Source: GCA-2720865 sp047630275 (GTDB lineage Bacteria; Bdellovibrionota; Bacteriovoracia; Bacteriovoracales; Bacteriovoracaceae). Taken from it: DNA of 64,000 bases. The notes under the pieces were generated by a model. That model did no database searches and was not told the origin of the DNA. It saw only the letters and a list, made by a program, of their open reading frames with translations. The position numbers and the translations under genes are program-made. Numbering within the stretch: position 1 is the stretch's first letter; every line of letters begins with the position of its first letter. Location of the stretch: NCBI GenBank assembly GCA_047630275.1, contig JBLHVN010000002.1, forward strand, positions 372,001 through 436,000, read 5' to 3'. Shown piece by piece: positions 32,034 to 41,070 of this stretch.

Positions 32034-34876
32034 TAGAAGCTGCCCTTAATAAGAGCTAATTGCTGAATCTGATCATTGATAATTGAATCACTCATAATCT
32101 TAGTTAAGAGGATATCTAATCTTACTCTCCCGCCATAGAGGATTGTAAACTCAGTTCCAAAGCCCACATAAAGATTACTAAGCATCTTATCCCTTAAGAA
32201 TCTCTTATCTGAATCAATAAAGATAAAGTCTGTTTTGAGGAGCCCTGTCCCAAGTATTCCTTTGATCCGTCGGATAAAAAGAGGAATGTATTTAGGCCCA
32301 GAGTAAACATCATGGATAAGGTAATTAAATTCGAGCTTCCCTGTGTATACTTCATTCCCAAAAGCATCATTGGATTGAATCCCATAAAATTCATGAAAAG
32401 AATAACCTGAGAAATCATTAGCTCCTCCTGCGTAGGCGACACCACTTGAAAGGTCATTCTTATCTAGTTTTTCATAGGTAGCTTGAGTAAGAATATCGAA
32501 TTTATAAGAAGGATGAAGATCGATGCGGGCGCGCCCCCTATAACTTAGATAATCAAGACGTCCGATCGTATCAGTTTGAGCAACGCTAAGGTCAAGACTT
32601 GCACTTCTTAGAAGATCATCTGAATGAATATTCTCTGTGGCAAAACTTAGCCCCCCTACATAACTTTGGAACTTTCTATTTGAGATAAAATCAATTGTCC
32701 TTCCTTTTGAATAAGCTAAGGAAGGAATCAATCTTAACCAGCCAAAATAGTAGTCTTTTAAAAGGACTGCTCTGACCATTTCAATTGAGTCGGGCGTAGA
32801 CTTCGTATTGGAAGTTAAGAATTCCTTGTAGTAGCTACTCGAAAGGCTAAAGTAATTATTATTATAGAGATAACTAGCACTTCCCCCATTTTCATCATTA
32901 CCTGAATAGATCTTATAGCTGCCTGATATATTATGAACATTCCCTGGATCATTTATACTAGTTGAGAAGGTCCAGCCTGCGGTTGAATCTCCCCCAGAAT
33001 AACCAATCCCCCATCTATGGGGTAGGAAGTGATCCCATTCGGGGTAAGAACTTTTATCCTCTATATAATTAATCTCAGAAGCAGGTGCAGAGGTTTCGTC
33101 TTTCTTTAGTTCAATACCAGAATTATCGTCTAACCATTTCTCACAATCAACTTTCGCAGCATAGATCCTCTCAGGGTCCTTTTCAAAGAGCACAACTGTG
33201 TATTGATTATTTCCTTTTAAATGAGCGATACTTTTTAACTCATCTTTTAGGTTGGAAACATATCCATTTCTAATATTAACTGAATAAATATTTTCTGTAG
33301 TTTTCAACAATCGATGTGTTCCACAAGAGCCTACGACTTCTAAAGAATCGTCGCTTTGAAAGAGGACTTCATCTTTTGCTGTGTCTAAATCAACTCGAAG
33401 GTATTCATGATTTGGCCTCGCCTTAAAATCAAAATACCGAAAGCTAACAAATCGCTTTCCGTCTCTTTCAACGACTTCAGGATTGTAAAGGGTGGCCATG
33501 GGAGGCAGGTCGAAGATGAGTTCATCCTTACCATCCCTTCTTTCCCAGATCTCCCATGTATTATTATTAAATAAAATGCCAAGGTACGAGCCATCTTCAA
33601 ACCGAAAAAGATACTTTGCTTTTGGCCAAGAGATCCTCTTAACCACCTTTTTCTTCTTTGTTGAAAATAGCAGCCAGTTAATAGGATTTTCTGAACTGAA
33701 TTCTCTATAACTTCTTAAGATAAGATAATCTTCATGAGTGTTTGGTAAGATGCTTTCAATAACATCGGGGAGCCTAAGGGACTCTTTACTCTTCTTAGAT
33801 AAATTAATCACCTTTAGATGATCTTCACGAAGGTCATTGATCTGATTGACATAGATCTTATCTTTTACCAACTGAACCCCTGAAGAGAAGATGGGGTGTT
33901 CAGTTTTTCGTAACTTGATTTGATTAAAGCTTTTGGCTAAAGAAGTCTTTCTAAAGCTTTTCATCTCTTTTTCAATTGATTTTACGATTTCGGCCCTAAA
34001 GATTGAAAAGAGGCTTTGATAATCTTTGCCTAAACAATCTTTAAAAGCCCAAGATAGAAATCCGGGAATATTATTAGAGTTTTCTCGGACCAAGCAAGCA
34101 ATAGCCCCAGGCTTTCTATCTTCAATCCATTTTGAAAAATGAGAGCCTACCCAATAGGCACTACTCCCAAAGGGATAAACCCCAGGATCATCAATACAAA
34201 CAGAAGACTGGCAAAAGTTCTTAGAGATCATTCTATTTTTAAAATCAAAGTTAAATAGACCTCTTGTCAGCCTTCCCCCATTTGTAAACTTAGCCTCACC
34301 CCAGGTCGCTATCCCTTCAGCGAACCATCTAGGTGTCACTCCATTTAGCTTTCCATCAGAGCCCATGAAGTAACGTAAGAACTTCATAAATCCTGAGGTT
34401 TGATCTAAGTGCAAAATATGGATTAATTCATGAAGGACTAAGGTCTTCACCCAGTCTCCCCTAGTCACAAGATGCTCAACTCCATGAGGAGGTGCCGTGT
34501 TAAGTTGGATCCAAGGCCGTGGACGGACAGTTGCTGCCCCATTGGCACGGTCAGAAACTCGGTCCGACACGAAGCGATCAACTAAAATATGTAGAGTGTT
34601 CCAAGGTACATAACCAAAGTATTCAATTACTTTCTTTCCATCCTCAGAAAGAATTTGAGCTACGCGTTTAACATAGGCTTCATTCTTCTCTGTGGCGTGA
34701 ATCTCAATGTCCATGGTGCCAAAGGAGGTTTTAACGCTAAAAGCATAAGTAAATTTCTCCTCTGTTAATTCAGAAGCAGACTTCTTTTTATAGATTGTCT
34801 CTGCCATTACCGGAGTAAAACAGTTGAGAATAAAATTTAGCGCAATGGGCAAGAATAAATAATAAAAAGATTTCAC
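32033..34876 (-). CDS. Secreted gluzincin metallopeptidase with outer-membrane-like C-terminus
   Basis: A 947-residue protein (GTG start at 34876) with signal peptide. The zinc site is clear: HELIH (149-153) and a third ligand Glu187 in PRWFAEGIATWGE, 34 residues later, as in the peptidase MA-like gluzincins. The middle (about 320-620) has repeated beta-strand units like a beta-propeller (TolB-type). The C-terminal third is rich in alternating aromatic strands and ends LIKGSF, like an outer-membrane barrel. This recalls TolB-like protease/barrel proteins of predatory and gliding bacteria. It would be a surface-anchored protease. The C-terminal domain calls are weaker than the peptidase call. 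Confidence 0.8.
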   Translation of the reverse strand: MKSFYYLFLPIALNFILNCFTPVMAETIYKKKSASELTEEKFTYAFSVKTSFGTMDIEIHATEKNEAYVKRVAQILSEDGKKVIEYFGYVPWNTLHILVDRFVSDRVSDRANGAATVRPRPWIQLNTAPPHGVEHLVTRGDWVKTLVLHELIHILHLDQTSGFMKFLRYFMGSDGKLNGVTPRWFAEGIATWGEAKFTNGGRLTRGLFNFDFKNRMISKNFCQSSVCIDDPGVYPFGSSAYWVGSHFSKWIEDRKPGAIACLVRENSNNIPGFLSWAFKDCLGKDYQSLFSIFRAEIVKSIEKEMKSFRKTSLAKSFNQIKLRKTEHPIFSSGVQLVKDKIYVNQINDLREDHLKVINLSKKSKESLRLPDVIESILPNTHEDYLILRSYREFSSENPINWLLFSTKKKKVVKRISWPKAKYLFRFEDGSYLGILFNNNTWEIWERRDGKDELIFDLPPMATLYNPEVVERDGKRFVSFRYFDFKARPNHEYLRVDLDTAKDEVLFQSDDSLEVVGSCGTHRLLKTTENIYSVNIRNGYVSNLKDELKSIAHLKGNNQYTVVLFEKDPERIYAAKVDCEKWLDDNSGIELKKDETSAPASEINYIEDKSSYPEWDHFLPHRWGIGYSGGDSTAGWTFSTSINDPGNVHNISGSYKIYSGNDENGGSASYLYNNNYFSLSSSYYKEFLTSNTKSTPDSIEMVRAVLLKDYYFGWLRLIPSLAYSKGRTIDFISNRKFQSYVGGLSFATENIHSDDLLRSASLDLSVAQTDTIGRLDYLSYRGRARIDLHPSYKFDILTQATYEKLDKNDLSSGVAYAGGANDFSGYSFHEFYGIQSNDAFGNEVYTGKLEFNYLIHDVYSGPKYIPLFIRRIKGILGTGLLKTDFIFIDSDKRFLRDKMLSNLYVGFGTEFTILYGGRVRLDILLTKIMSDSIINDQIQQLALIKGSF

Positions 34877-34971
34877 GACGTTGTACCTTTAAAGGGTCTT
34901 TAATTTCCTCTATAATTCTACCTATCTTAATGATTAAGAAAACAACAATTCTATAACTTAAGGAGTTTTAA

Positions 34972-35490
34972 ATGACACATCCTCTAAAAGGCCTAACACT
35001 AGTTTTAATGTTAGCCTTATCTTTAGTGGTTTCAAGCTGTGGTTCTTCAAAGAAAAAAACAGCTGCTGGAGATGACGTTTCTGTTTCTTCAACTGACATG
35101 GATTCAAGTGACGTTGATCTTGAACTAAATGCCGATAGTGATTCGGGTAAAACAGGTCCACTTAAGACTGTTTACTTTGGTTACAATTCTGCAAGTCTTT
35201 CTTCTGATACTAAAGATAGACTTCGCGCTGCTGCCACTTTCCTAAAAACGGCGACATCTGTTGATGTTCAAGTTGAAGGTCATTGTGACGAGCGTGGTGG
35301 TGTTCAGTACAACCTTGCCCTAGGAGAAAGAAGAGCTAAGGCTGTTCGTAATTACCTAATAGCACTAGGTGTTTCTGGATCAAGAGTTTCTACTATTAGT
35401 TTTGGAAAAGAACGCCCAGTTTCTTTTGGTCATGACGAGTCTGCTTGGGGTCAAAACCGAAGAGGTAACTTCGTCATTACTGCAAAGTAA
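34972..35490 (+). CDS. pal: Peptidoglycan-associated lipoprotein
   Basis: A 172-residue lipoprotein with lipobox VSSC (Cys23), a Ser/Asp linker (about 30-62) and an OmpA C-terminal domain (about 65-172). The peptidoglycan-binding pattern VEGHCDERGGVQYNLALGER is complete. Pal anchors the outer membrane to peptidoglycan and works with Tol proteins in envelope constriction. AAGGAG lies six bases before ATG 34972. The next genes (DUF4398, CpoB-like) follow in the same direction, but tolQRAB are not in the window. Confidence 0.93.
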   Translation: MTHPLKGLTLVLMLALSLVVSSCGSSKKKTAAGDDVSVSSTDMDSSDVDLELNADSDSGKTGPLKTVYFGYNSASLSSDTKDRLRAAATFLKTATSVDVQVEGHCDERGGVQYNLALGERRAKAVRNYLIALGVSGSRVSTISFGKERPVSFGHDESAWGQNRRGNFVITAK

Positions 35491-35497
35491 TTAAGTA

Positions 35498-35815
35498 ATG
35501 TTCAAGCGATCAATAATATTTGCATTTATTGCACTATTCTTAGGGGGCTGTGGTCTAGCGACGACACGCCCCAAGCTTGAAATGAGATTGGCACAAACCG
35601 CCTTCCTGGCCGCTAAAGAAGCAAAGTCACAAACTTTAGCTCCAGGACTTTTTAGAAAAGCAGAATTCTATTATCTAAAAGCAAAGTCTTCCTATAAAAG
35701 AAAGTATTTTAACAAAGCCAAGCAATACGCCACGATCTCTCAGAAATTTTCTGAAAAAGCAGAATTCATCTCACGCCGAAAAGCAGCTCTAGAAGTCACC
35801 ACAATACCCCAATAA
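35498..35815 (+). CDS. DUF4398-type lipoprotein
   Basis: A 105-residue lipoprotein with lipobox LGGC (Cys18), ending in a helical hairpin rich in Ala/Lys: RLAQTAFLAAKEA, RKAEFYYLKAKSSY, FNKAKQYATISQKFSEKAEF. This is the DUF4398 pattern, a short TPR-like helical unit often found beside OmpA/Pal proteins. It starts 7 bases after pal. It is probably a periplasmic envelope factor. Confidence 0.7.
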   Translation: MFKRSIIFAFIALFLGGCGLATTRPKLEMRLAQTAFLAAKEAKSQTLAPGLFRKAEFYYLKAKSSYKRKYFNKAKQYATISQKFSEKAEFISRRKAALEVTTIPQ

Positions 35816-35833
35816 TTCTTCAAGGATGGTCCC

Positions 35834-36595
35834 ATGAAATGGACAATACTACTTCTCATCATTGTTTCTCTTAATAGCTGTAAAACTCAAGAAGAAATTG
35901 CTCAAAGCCAAATGGTAGAGAACTTAAACCTACAAGTCTCTGAATCTCAAAAGCTGACAGCTGAGGCCACAGTGAGAATGGAACAGCTTGAAGAAAGAAT
36001 GAATAATATAACAGGCCAAGTTGAAGAAAGTGGTCATCAACAAAAGACGACAGTTCAAAACCAAATTAAAGAACTCAAAGATAAGCTTACTGTCGTAGAA
36101 GAAAATAATAAAAGCCTAAATACAGAAGTAACAAGCCTAAAGACTGAGGTAGCTGATCAGAAGGTTTACTTAGAGAAGGTACTCAGCAGTCTAACAAAAA
36201 TGACTGCAACAAAAGCTAAGTCCAGCAAGAAAGTCTCCGCCTACGATAAGGCCATGGATACTTATAAAAAAGGTAAATACAAAGAAGCTAAAAACCTTCT
36301 TCAAGACCTACTTAAGAAAAAGCTTAGTGGATCTAAGCGTTCAAGAGTCCTCCATAATCTTGGAATGTGCTCTTTTATTTTAAAGCAAGATGATCAAGTT
36401 CTTATCTACTTCTCAAAACTTTTTACGGATTTTCCGAAAAGCGGTTATAATAAAAACGGCCTTCTCTTTCTAGGTAAATCATTTCAAAGAATGAACAAAA
36501 AAGAAGAAGCAAAACAAACTTTTAATGAATTGTTAACACGCTTTCCAAAGGCAAAACAATCTAGCGAGGCTAAGAAGTTATTAGCTAAACTCTGA
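35834..36595 (+). CDS. cpoB: CpoB/YbgF-like periplasmic coiled-coil TPR protein
   Basis: A 253-residue exported protein. A signal or lipobox sequence (LIIVSLNSC, Cys16) is followed by a coiled coil (about 25-120) and then TPR repeats (about 135-253) with AYDKAMDTYKKGKYKEAKNL and NEEAKQTFNELLTRFPKAK-like units. This is the CpoB (YbgF) layout. CpoB coordinates PBP1B with the Tol-Pal machine during division. The position behind pal agrees. Here it would be a lipoprotein, unlike E. coli CpoB. Confidence 0.8.
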   Translation: MKWTILLLIIVSLNSCKTQEEIAQSQMVENLNLQVSESQKLTAEATVRMEQLEERMNNITGQVEESGHQQKTTVQNQIKELKDKLTVVEENNKSLNTEVTSLKTEVADQKVYLEKVLSSLTKMTATKAKSSKKVSAYDKAMDTYKKGKYKEAKNLLQDLLKKKLSGSKRSRVLHNLGMCSFILKQDDQVLIYFSKLFTDFPKSGYNKNGLLFLGKSFQRMNKKEEAKQTFNELLTRFPKAKQSSEAKKLLAKL

Positions 36596-36603
36596 GGATA
36601 GAA

Positions 36604-38277
36604 ATGAAAATTACTTTTTCCTATTTAGCTCTTCTAGGACTATTTCTTTTCTCCTGCACTAAAACCAAACCTACCAATCCCTTCCATGAAATTGTTCAAG
36701 TCAAAGAAGAAAACCTCTCTCTTGTCTTTAGCCATAATATAAATGGAGAAACTCATCCTTGTGGATGCAGGCACTTCCCTCTTGGAGGTCTTCCCCAAGT
36801 TGCAGGCAAGCTCAATGAATTGAAATCTAAAGGATCTGTTATCCTTTTAGATACAGGAGATATGCTTTTCCCCTCGCCAAACCTACCTCCGACAATGAAG
36901 GATAGTTTTACCTTTGGCGCTGAGAACTTAGCGGTTGGAATGGATCTGATGGGGCTTAAGTATGCCGTTCCAGGAGACCAAGACTTGGCCTTAGGAACTC
37001 CTTTTTTAAAGAAGTTATTAGAAAAATCAAAGTTTCAATACCTAGTCATGAACTTCACAAACCCAAAAGAGCTCCCTCATAAGAAACTTATTATTATTGA
37101 AAAGGGTGAGCATAAGTTCTTTATGACTGGGATTGTAGACCCAGACATTCTTCCTCCTAAGTTCCAAGGACTGTTCACTCCCCCTAATAAAGCTCTAAAA
37201 GCTTTTATCCCAGAACTTGAAAAAGCGGGATACTCAAAAGAAAATAAAAAGCATAGGTTCATACTTCTTTCTCACTCAGGGATGCCAAATGATCAAAAAC
37301 TCGTAAAGGAATTTCCTTTTATAGACTGGGTCCTTGGGGCCCATACTCAAAGCTTTACCAAGATCCCTTATGAAGAGAAAAGTACAAAACTGGCTCAAGT
37401 CCTCTCAAGGAATCACTATTTAGGTTCAATAGAAGTTGATTTCTCTGGTGATAAAACAAAAGACACTTGGGTTCTTCATGAAATTCGTGATGAGCTAAAA
37501 GATAAGTTACAACCAAACTCATTCTCAAACTTTATTGAAGAACATAAAGAAAAAGTAAAAGTGATTCAAATACAAGAGCAAAGCCAAATGGCCAATCATA
37601 CAAAAGGCCAAGTTATAAAAAAAGCGACTGCCAACTCTTGCGTTGAATGTCATGAGCCTCAGGTTGATTTTTGGAGTCAAACTCCACACTCTATCGCTTT
37701 TGCTACCTTAATTAATGCCAATGAAGATAAGAACCTAACTTGCATTGGCTGCCACTCTTTAGGTTTCTCTGAAGTTGATGGCTATGCTTTTCCCGAAGAG
37801 TTGATTCATATCGATAAAGAAAAATACCAAGTCACTAAAGTAGATAAGATGAAGTACTCAGAAGTTCGAGATCTAGAAGACATCAAACTTAAAGAGATCA
37901 AGAAGACTTACTGGGCCGAAGTGGCCAATGCTTTTAAAGGAATTGACTCCATTAGAAAACTTCCTAAAAATAAAGTTCAAAAGCTTTCAAAGGCCTGGCT
38001 AAAGAGGGACGAAAAGACTGGGGTTACTCATAACTTTGCGAATGTTCAGTGCATGAACTGTCATCAACTCCACAATGAACACCCCTTCTCTATTTCTTCA
38101 GAAATAACCCCGCAAGCAAAAGTTGAGAATATGAAAGAGAAGTGCTTGAACTGCCATATACCAGATCAATCACCAGAGTGGTATGAGGTCCAAGAGAATG
38201 GAAAGCCTGGGGCTCCTAAGCATGACCTCGTTAAGAAAAAGATGGATATGTTAGCTTGTCCTAAGAATGAATCTTAG
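36604..38277 (+). CDS. Lipoprotein fusing a UshA-like metallophosphoesterase to a tetraheme cytochrome c
   Basis: A 557-residue lipoprotein (lipobox LFSC, Cys18). The N-terminal part (about 38-300) resembles UshA-like calcineurin-fold proteins: FSHNINGETHPCGCRHFPLG, then LLDTGDMLF, the FLSHSG-like ILLSHSGM, and GAHTQ. The usual metal-ligand motif DxH is replaced by a HPCGC motif. The C-terminal part has four CxxCH heme sites at about 345, 380, 483 and 514. Together this is a periplasmic multiheme oxidoreductase with a nucleotidase-like scaffold. It follows the cpoB-like gene by 8 bases. Substrate unknown. Confidence 0.8.
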   Translation: MKITFSYLALLGLFLFSCTKTKPTNPFHEIVQVKEENLSLVFSHNINGETHPCGCRHFPLGGLPQVAGKLNELKSKGSVILLDTGDMLFPSPNLPPTMKDSFTFGAENLAVGMDLMGLKYAVPGDQDLALGTPFLKKLLEKSKFQYLVMNFTNPKELPHKKLIIIEKGEHKFFMTGIVDPDILPPKFQGLFTPPNKALKAFIPELEKAGYSKENKKHRFILLSHSGMPNDQKLVKEFPFIDWVLGAHTQSFTKIPYEEKSTKLAQVLSRNHYLGSIEVDFSGDKTKDTWVLHEIRDELKDKLQPNSFSNFIEEHKEKVKVIQIQEQSQMANHTKGQVIKKATANSCVECHEPQVDFWSQTPHSIAFATLINANEDKNLTCIGCHSLGFSEVDGYAFPEELIHIDKEKYQVTKVDKMKYSEVRDLEDIKLKEIKKTYWAEVANAFKGIDSIRKLPKNKVQKLSKAWLKRDEKTGVTHNFANVQCMNCHQLHNEHPFSISSEITPQAKVENMKEKCLNCHIPDQSPEWYEVQENGKPGAPKHDLVKKKMDMLACPKNES

Positions 38278-39116
38278 ATTTCTCTTTCGATAAAATCTAA
38301 GAGCTTCTTTCTATACCGAAGGTTATGGCGGTAGTAGACATCAATATGTCGTCCTCCAGGGATGGGCCAAAACCACTTCTTCTCACTTCCTATATTGTCA
38401 TAGATGTATTTTCCATGCTCAGGCTCAACGACAATATCTTTTTGACCATGAATCACAAGACTTGGGTTTTTAATATCTTTTAGGTGTTTATAAGATCCAA
38501 ATCGATCATCGACTAAAATAAAGGCAAGAGGACTTAAAACATAAGTTAGAGGGATCCTTTTTAATTTGTTAAAGGCAATCCTTTGATAAGAGCTAAAAGT
38601 TGAGTCAAAGACCAAAAGGTCCACGTCTTCTTTATGCTTAAATTCAGTAAAGGAGCGGGCCATAATATTTCCACCAAGACTCTGCCCATAGACGATAAAT
38701 TTCTTATAGCCCCCGGATTTAAATAAATCATGCCCATAATTAAGAGCGGCTAAGCCATCTTTATTTACCCCTTGTTGATTAGGCTGACCATCGACTAAAC
38801 CATAGCCTCTATAATCAAAGATGAAGACGTCATAGCCATGCTTGGTCAACCAAACCAGATTAGCAAAATGACTCGAAAGGTTTTGAGCATTTCCGTGAAA
38901 GAAGACAAAGAGACCTTTAGGCTTCTTGAGTTTTTCTGAATTCAATAGAAACCAAGCATGAAGTTTAGTTCCGTCAGAGGCTTGAAACCAGCGCTGCTCG
39001 TACTCAGTTTTGTATTTCTCAGGTAAAGCGTGAAGAAACCTATCAGGCTGATAGAAAACAAAACTACAGCCGGAGATTAGGACGAGTGAAATAAATAAAA
39101 TCAGCTTCTTGGCCAT
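38274..39116 (-). CDS. Alpha/beta-hydrolase lipoprotein
   Basis: A 280-residue protein with lipobox ISGC (Cys16) and an alpha/beta-hydrolase fold: FFHGNAQNLSSHF, DVFIFDYRGYG, nucleophile elbow VYGQSLGGN, then VIHGQKDIVVEPEHG (Asp) and GGRHID (His). This is the BEM46/FrsA-like serine-hydrolase family. It is probably a periplasmic-side esterase or acyl-hydrolase. It is convergent with, and overlaps by four bases, the cytochrome fusion gene. Confidence 0.85.
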   Translation of the reverse strand: MAKKLILFISLVLISGCSFVFYQPDRFLHALPEKYKTEYEQRWFQASDGTKLHAWFLLNSEKLKKPKGLFVFFHGNAQNLSSHFANLVWLTKHGYDVFIFDYRGYGLVDGQPNQQGVNKDGLAALNYGHDLFKSGGYKKFIVYGQSLGGNIMARSFTEFKHKEDVDLLVFDSTFSSYQRIAFNKLKRIPLTYVLSPLAFILVDDRFGSYKHLKDIKNPSLVIHGQKDIVVEPEHGKYIYDNIGSEKKWFWPIPGGRHIDVYYRHNLRYRKKLLDFIEREI

Positions 39117-39175
39117 AGAACGCCCTCCCTTCTTCTATTCTTTTTTAGGCGTCATTATGCTAGGATTGCGTTCTA

Positions 39176-40261
39176 ATGGCCAATAACGACAAACTCATTT
39201 TAGGAATAGAGACCAGCTGTGATGACACATCAGTCTGTATTTTAAAAGGAACTAGTGATCTAGATAACTGGAAGCTACCAGAAGTCATTGCAATGAAGTC
39301 CTTTGATCAAGACCAATTCCTTGGAGAATGGGGCGGGGTCGTTCCCGAACTTGCTGCAAGGAACCATTTGGCCAAGCTTGCCCCAGTCCTAGAATGGATC
39401 TTTGAAGAGGCTAAAATTGAAGCTGAAGAATTAGACCTCATAGGCATCACTACTCACCCAGGTCTTTTAGGACCACTTTTAACTGGTCTAAATGCCGGAA
39501 AGACCTTGAGTCTTCTTCATAAGATCCCTCTCAATCCGGTCAATCACCTCTATGCCCACTTAGAAGCTATTCATCTCACTGAAAAAGTTAGTTACCCTTA
39601 TCTTGGGCTCATTGTCAGTGGCGGCCACAGTATGTTTGTCATCGCTAGTAGCCCAACTCAGTTTGAGATGATTGGAACCACTATTGATGATGCCGCTGGT
39701 GAAGCTTTTGATAAGGGCGGAAAGCTAATGGGATTAGATTACCCTGCAGGACGAATAATTGATGAGAAGGCCAAGAAAGGAAACCCAAAGGCTTATCCTT
39801 TTCCTGTTGGCCTTAAGACTTCAAAGAACTGTAACTTAAGTTACTCAGGAACTAAGACTTCCTTAAGATTCTTTCTAGAAAAAAATCCAGGCTTTGATAA
39901 ATGGGATGATCTTTGCGCCTCTTATCAGTTTGCCATTGTTGATGCCCTTAGATTAAAAAGCACCTTTGCTAGAGACATCGCCTTTGAAAGGTTTGGGAAG
40001 ACTCTTCCCTTAGTCATTGGTGGAGGCGTTGCTTGTAATAGCCACCTTCGTGAAGTGATGAAAAAAGAGCATGAACAAGTTCATATAGTAGCGCCTAAAT
40101 TCTGTACCGATAATGGCGGAATGATAGCTAACTACGCCCTAAGAACAATGAATGAAAAAGCTATCGCTTACCCTGATTGCCTAATGATTGATGCTTTTGG
40201 AAGATTCTTAAGCAAAGAAGATAAGAAAGCATTCTCAAAAAAAGGCCCTTCTCTTGAGTAA
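39176..40261 (+). CDS. tsaD: tRNA N6-threonylcarbamoyladenosine synthase subunit
   Basis: A 361-residue TsaD (Kae1/YgjD) ATPase that forms t6A at position 37 of ANN-decoding tRNAs with TsaB, TsaE and TsaC. ASKHA motifs are visible: GIETSCDDTS at the start, the metal-binding HLYAHLEAIHL (HxxxH), the phosphate-2 loop LIVSGGHSMFVIA, TIDDAAGEAFDKG and VIGGGVACN. Length is standard. The end overlaps rsmA by 8 bases, a tight translation-gene pair. Confidence 0.97.
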   Translation: MANNDKLILGIETSCDDTSVCILKGTSDLDNWKLPEVIAMKSFDQDQFLGEWGGVVPELAARNHLAKLAPVLEWIFEEAKIEAEELDLIGITTHPGLLGPLLTGLNAGKTLSLLHKIPLNPVNHLYAHLEAIHLTEKVSYPYLGLIVSGGHSMFVIASSPTQFEMIGTTIDDAAGEAFDKGGKLMGLDYPAGRIIDEKAKKGNPKAYPFPVGLKTSKNCNLSYSGTKTSLRFFLEKNPGFDKWDDLCASYQFAIVDALRLKSTFARDIAFERFGKTLPLVIGGGVACNSHLREVMKKEHEQVHIVAPKFCTDNGGMIANYALRTMNEKAIAYPDCLMIDAFGRFLSKEDKKAFSKKGPSLE

Positions 40262-41054
40262 ACTTCCCATTGCCAATAAAGACTTAGGTCAACATTTCTT
40301 AAACGACGAAACTATTATTGAAAAGATCACCTCTGATTTCTCTGATATCGCCGATGTCATCCTAGAGGTAGGTCCTGGGCCAGCTGTCTTAACTAAAGTT
40401 TTAGCAAAGCTTGAAAAGCCTCTTGCCGTCGTAGAGAAAGACAGACGCATGCTTGAATACATAAAGGAGCATGTTGAAGAAAAGAATATTTTCTTTATGG
40501 ACGCACTAAAGTTAAACGAAGAACAACTTCTTAATGATCTTGGCTGGAGTGAAAGGCGTGTTTGGCTTGTTAGTAACCTCCCCTACAATATTGCCTCACC
40601 TCTCATCGTAAACTTCCTACAGTGGAGTTCTATCGATCAGATGACTTTAATGGTTCAAAAAGAAGTTGGCCTCAAGATCATAGGAAAAAGTGCTAAAGGA
40701 AAAGACGACATGAATTCACTTCATGCTCTTTGTTCAGTATTCTTTAAAGTTAGCGAACTTTGTAAAGTCCCCCCCGAAGCTTTTCTTCCTCCACCAAAAG
40801 TAGATTCCATGGTGGTTTCTTTTGAAAGACGGGAAATTCCAGAAATAAAACCAGAAGAATTCAATAAGTTTGAAAAGTTTCTTAGAGCCCTCTTTAGATT
40901 TAGACGAAAACAAGTTTATAACGTTTTGAAATCTCAATACGATCCAGAGAAACTCGACCTAGCCTTTACAAGGTGCAACATCCCCCGTACAGCAAGGGCA
41001 GAGACTTTCAAAAGAGCTGAGATTCAGCTACTCTATTCTTATTTAACTAGTTAA
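40254..41054 (+). CDS. rsmA: 16S rRNA dimethyladenosine transferase
   Basis: A 266-residue KsgA/RsmA methyltransferase that dimethylates A1518 and A1519 of 16S rRNA late in 30S assembly. Motif I is ILEVGPGPAVLTKVL, motif IV is the catalytic NLPYNIASPL, and the family-typical KVPPEAFLPPPKVDSMVV follows. TTG start overlapping tsaD by 8 bases. Confidence 0.97.
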   Translation: MSKLPIANKDLGQHFLNDETIIEKITSDFSDIADVILEVGPGPAVLTKVLAKLEKPLAVVEKDRRMLEYIKEHVEEKNIFFMDALKLNEEQLLNDLGWSERRVWLVSNLPYNIASPLIVNFLQWSSIDQMTLMVQKEVGLKIIGKSAKGKDDMNSLHALCSVFFKVSELCKVPPEAFLPPPKVDSMVVSFERREIPEIKPEEFNKFEKFLRALFRFRRKQVYNVLKSQYDPEKLDLAFTRCNIPRTARAETFKRAEIQLLYSYLTS

Positions 41055-41070
41055 TTTTTCTGGAAATTTC

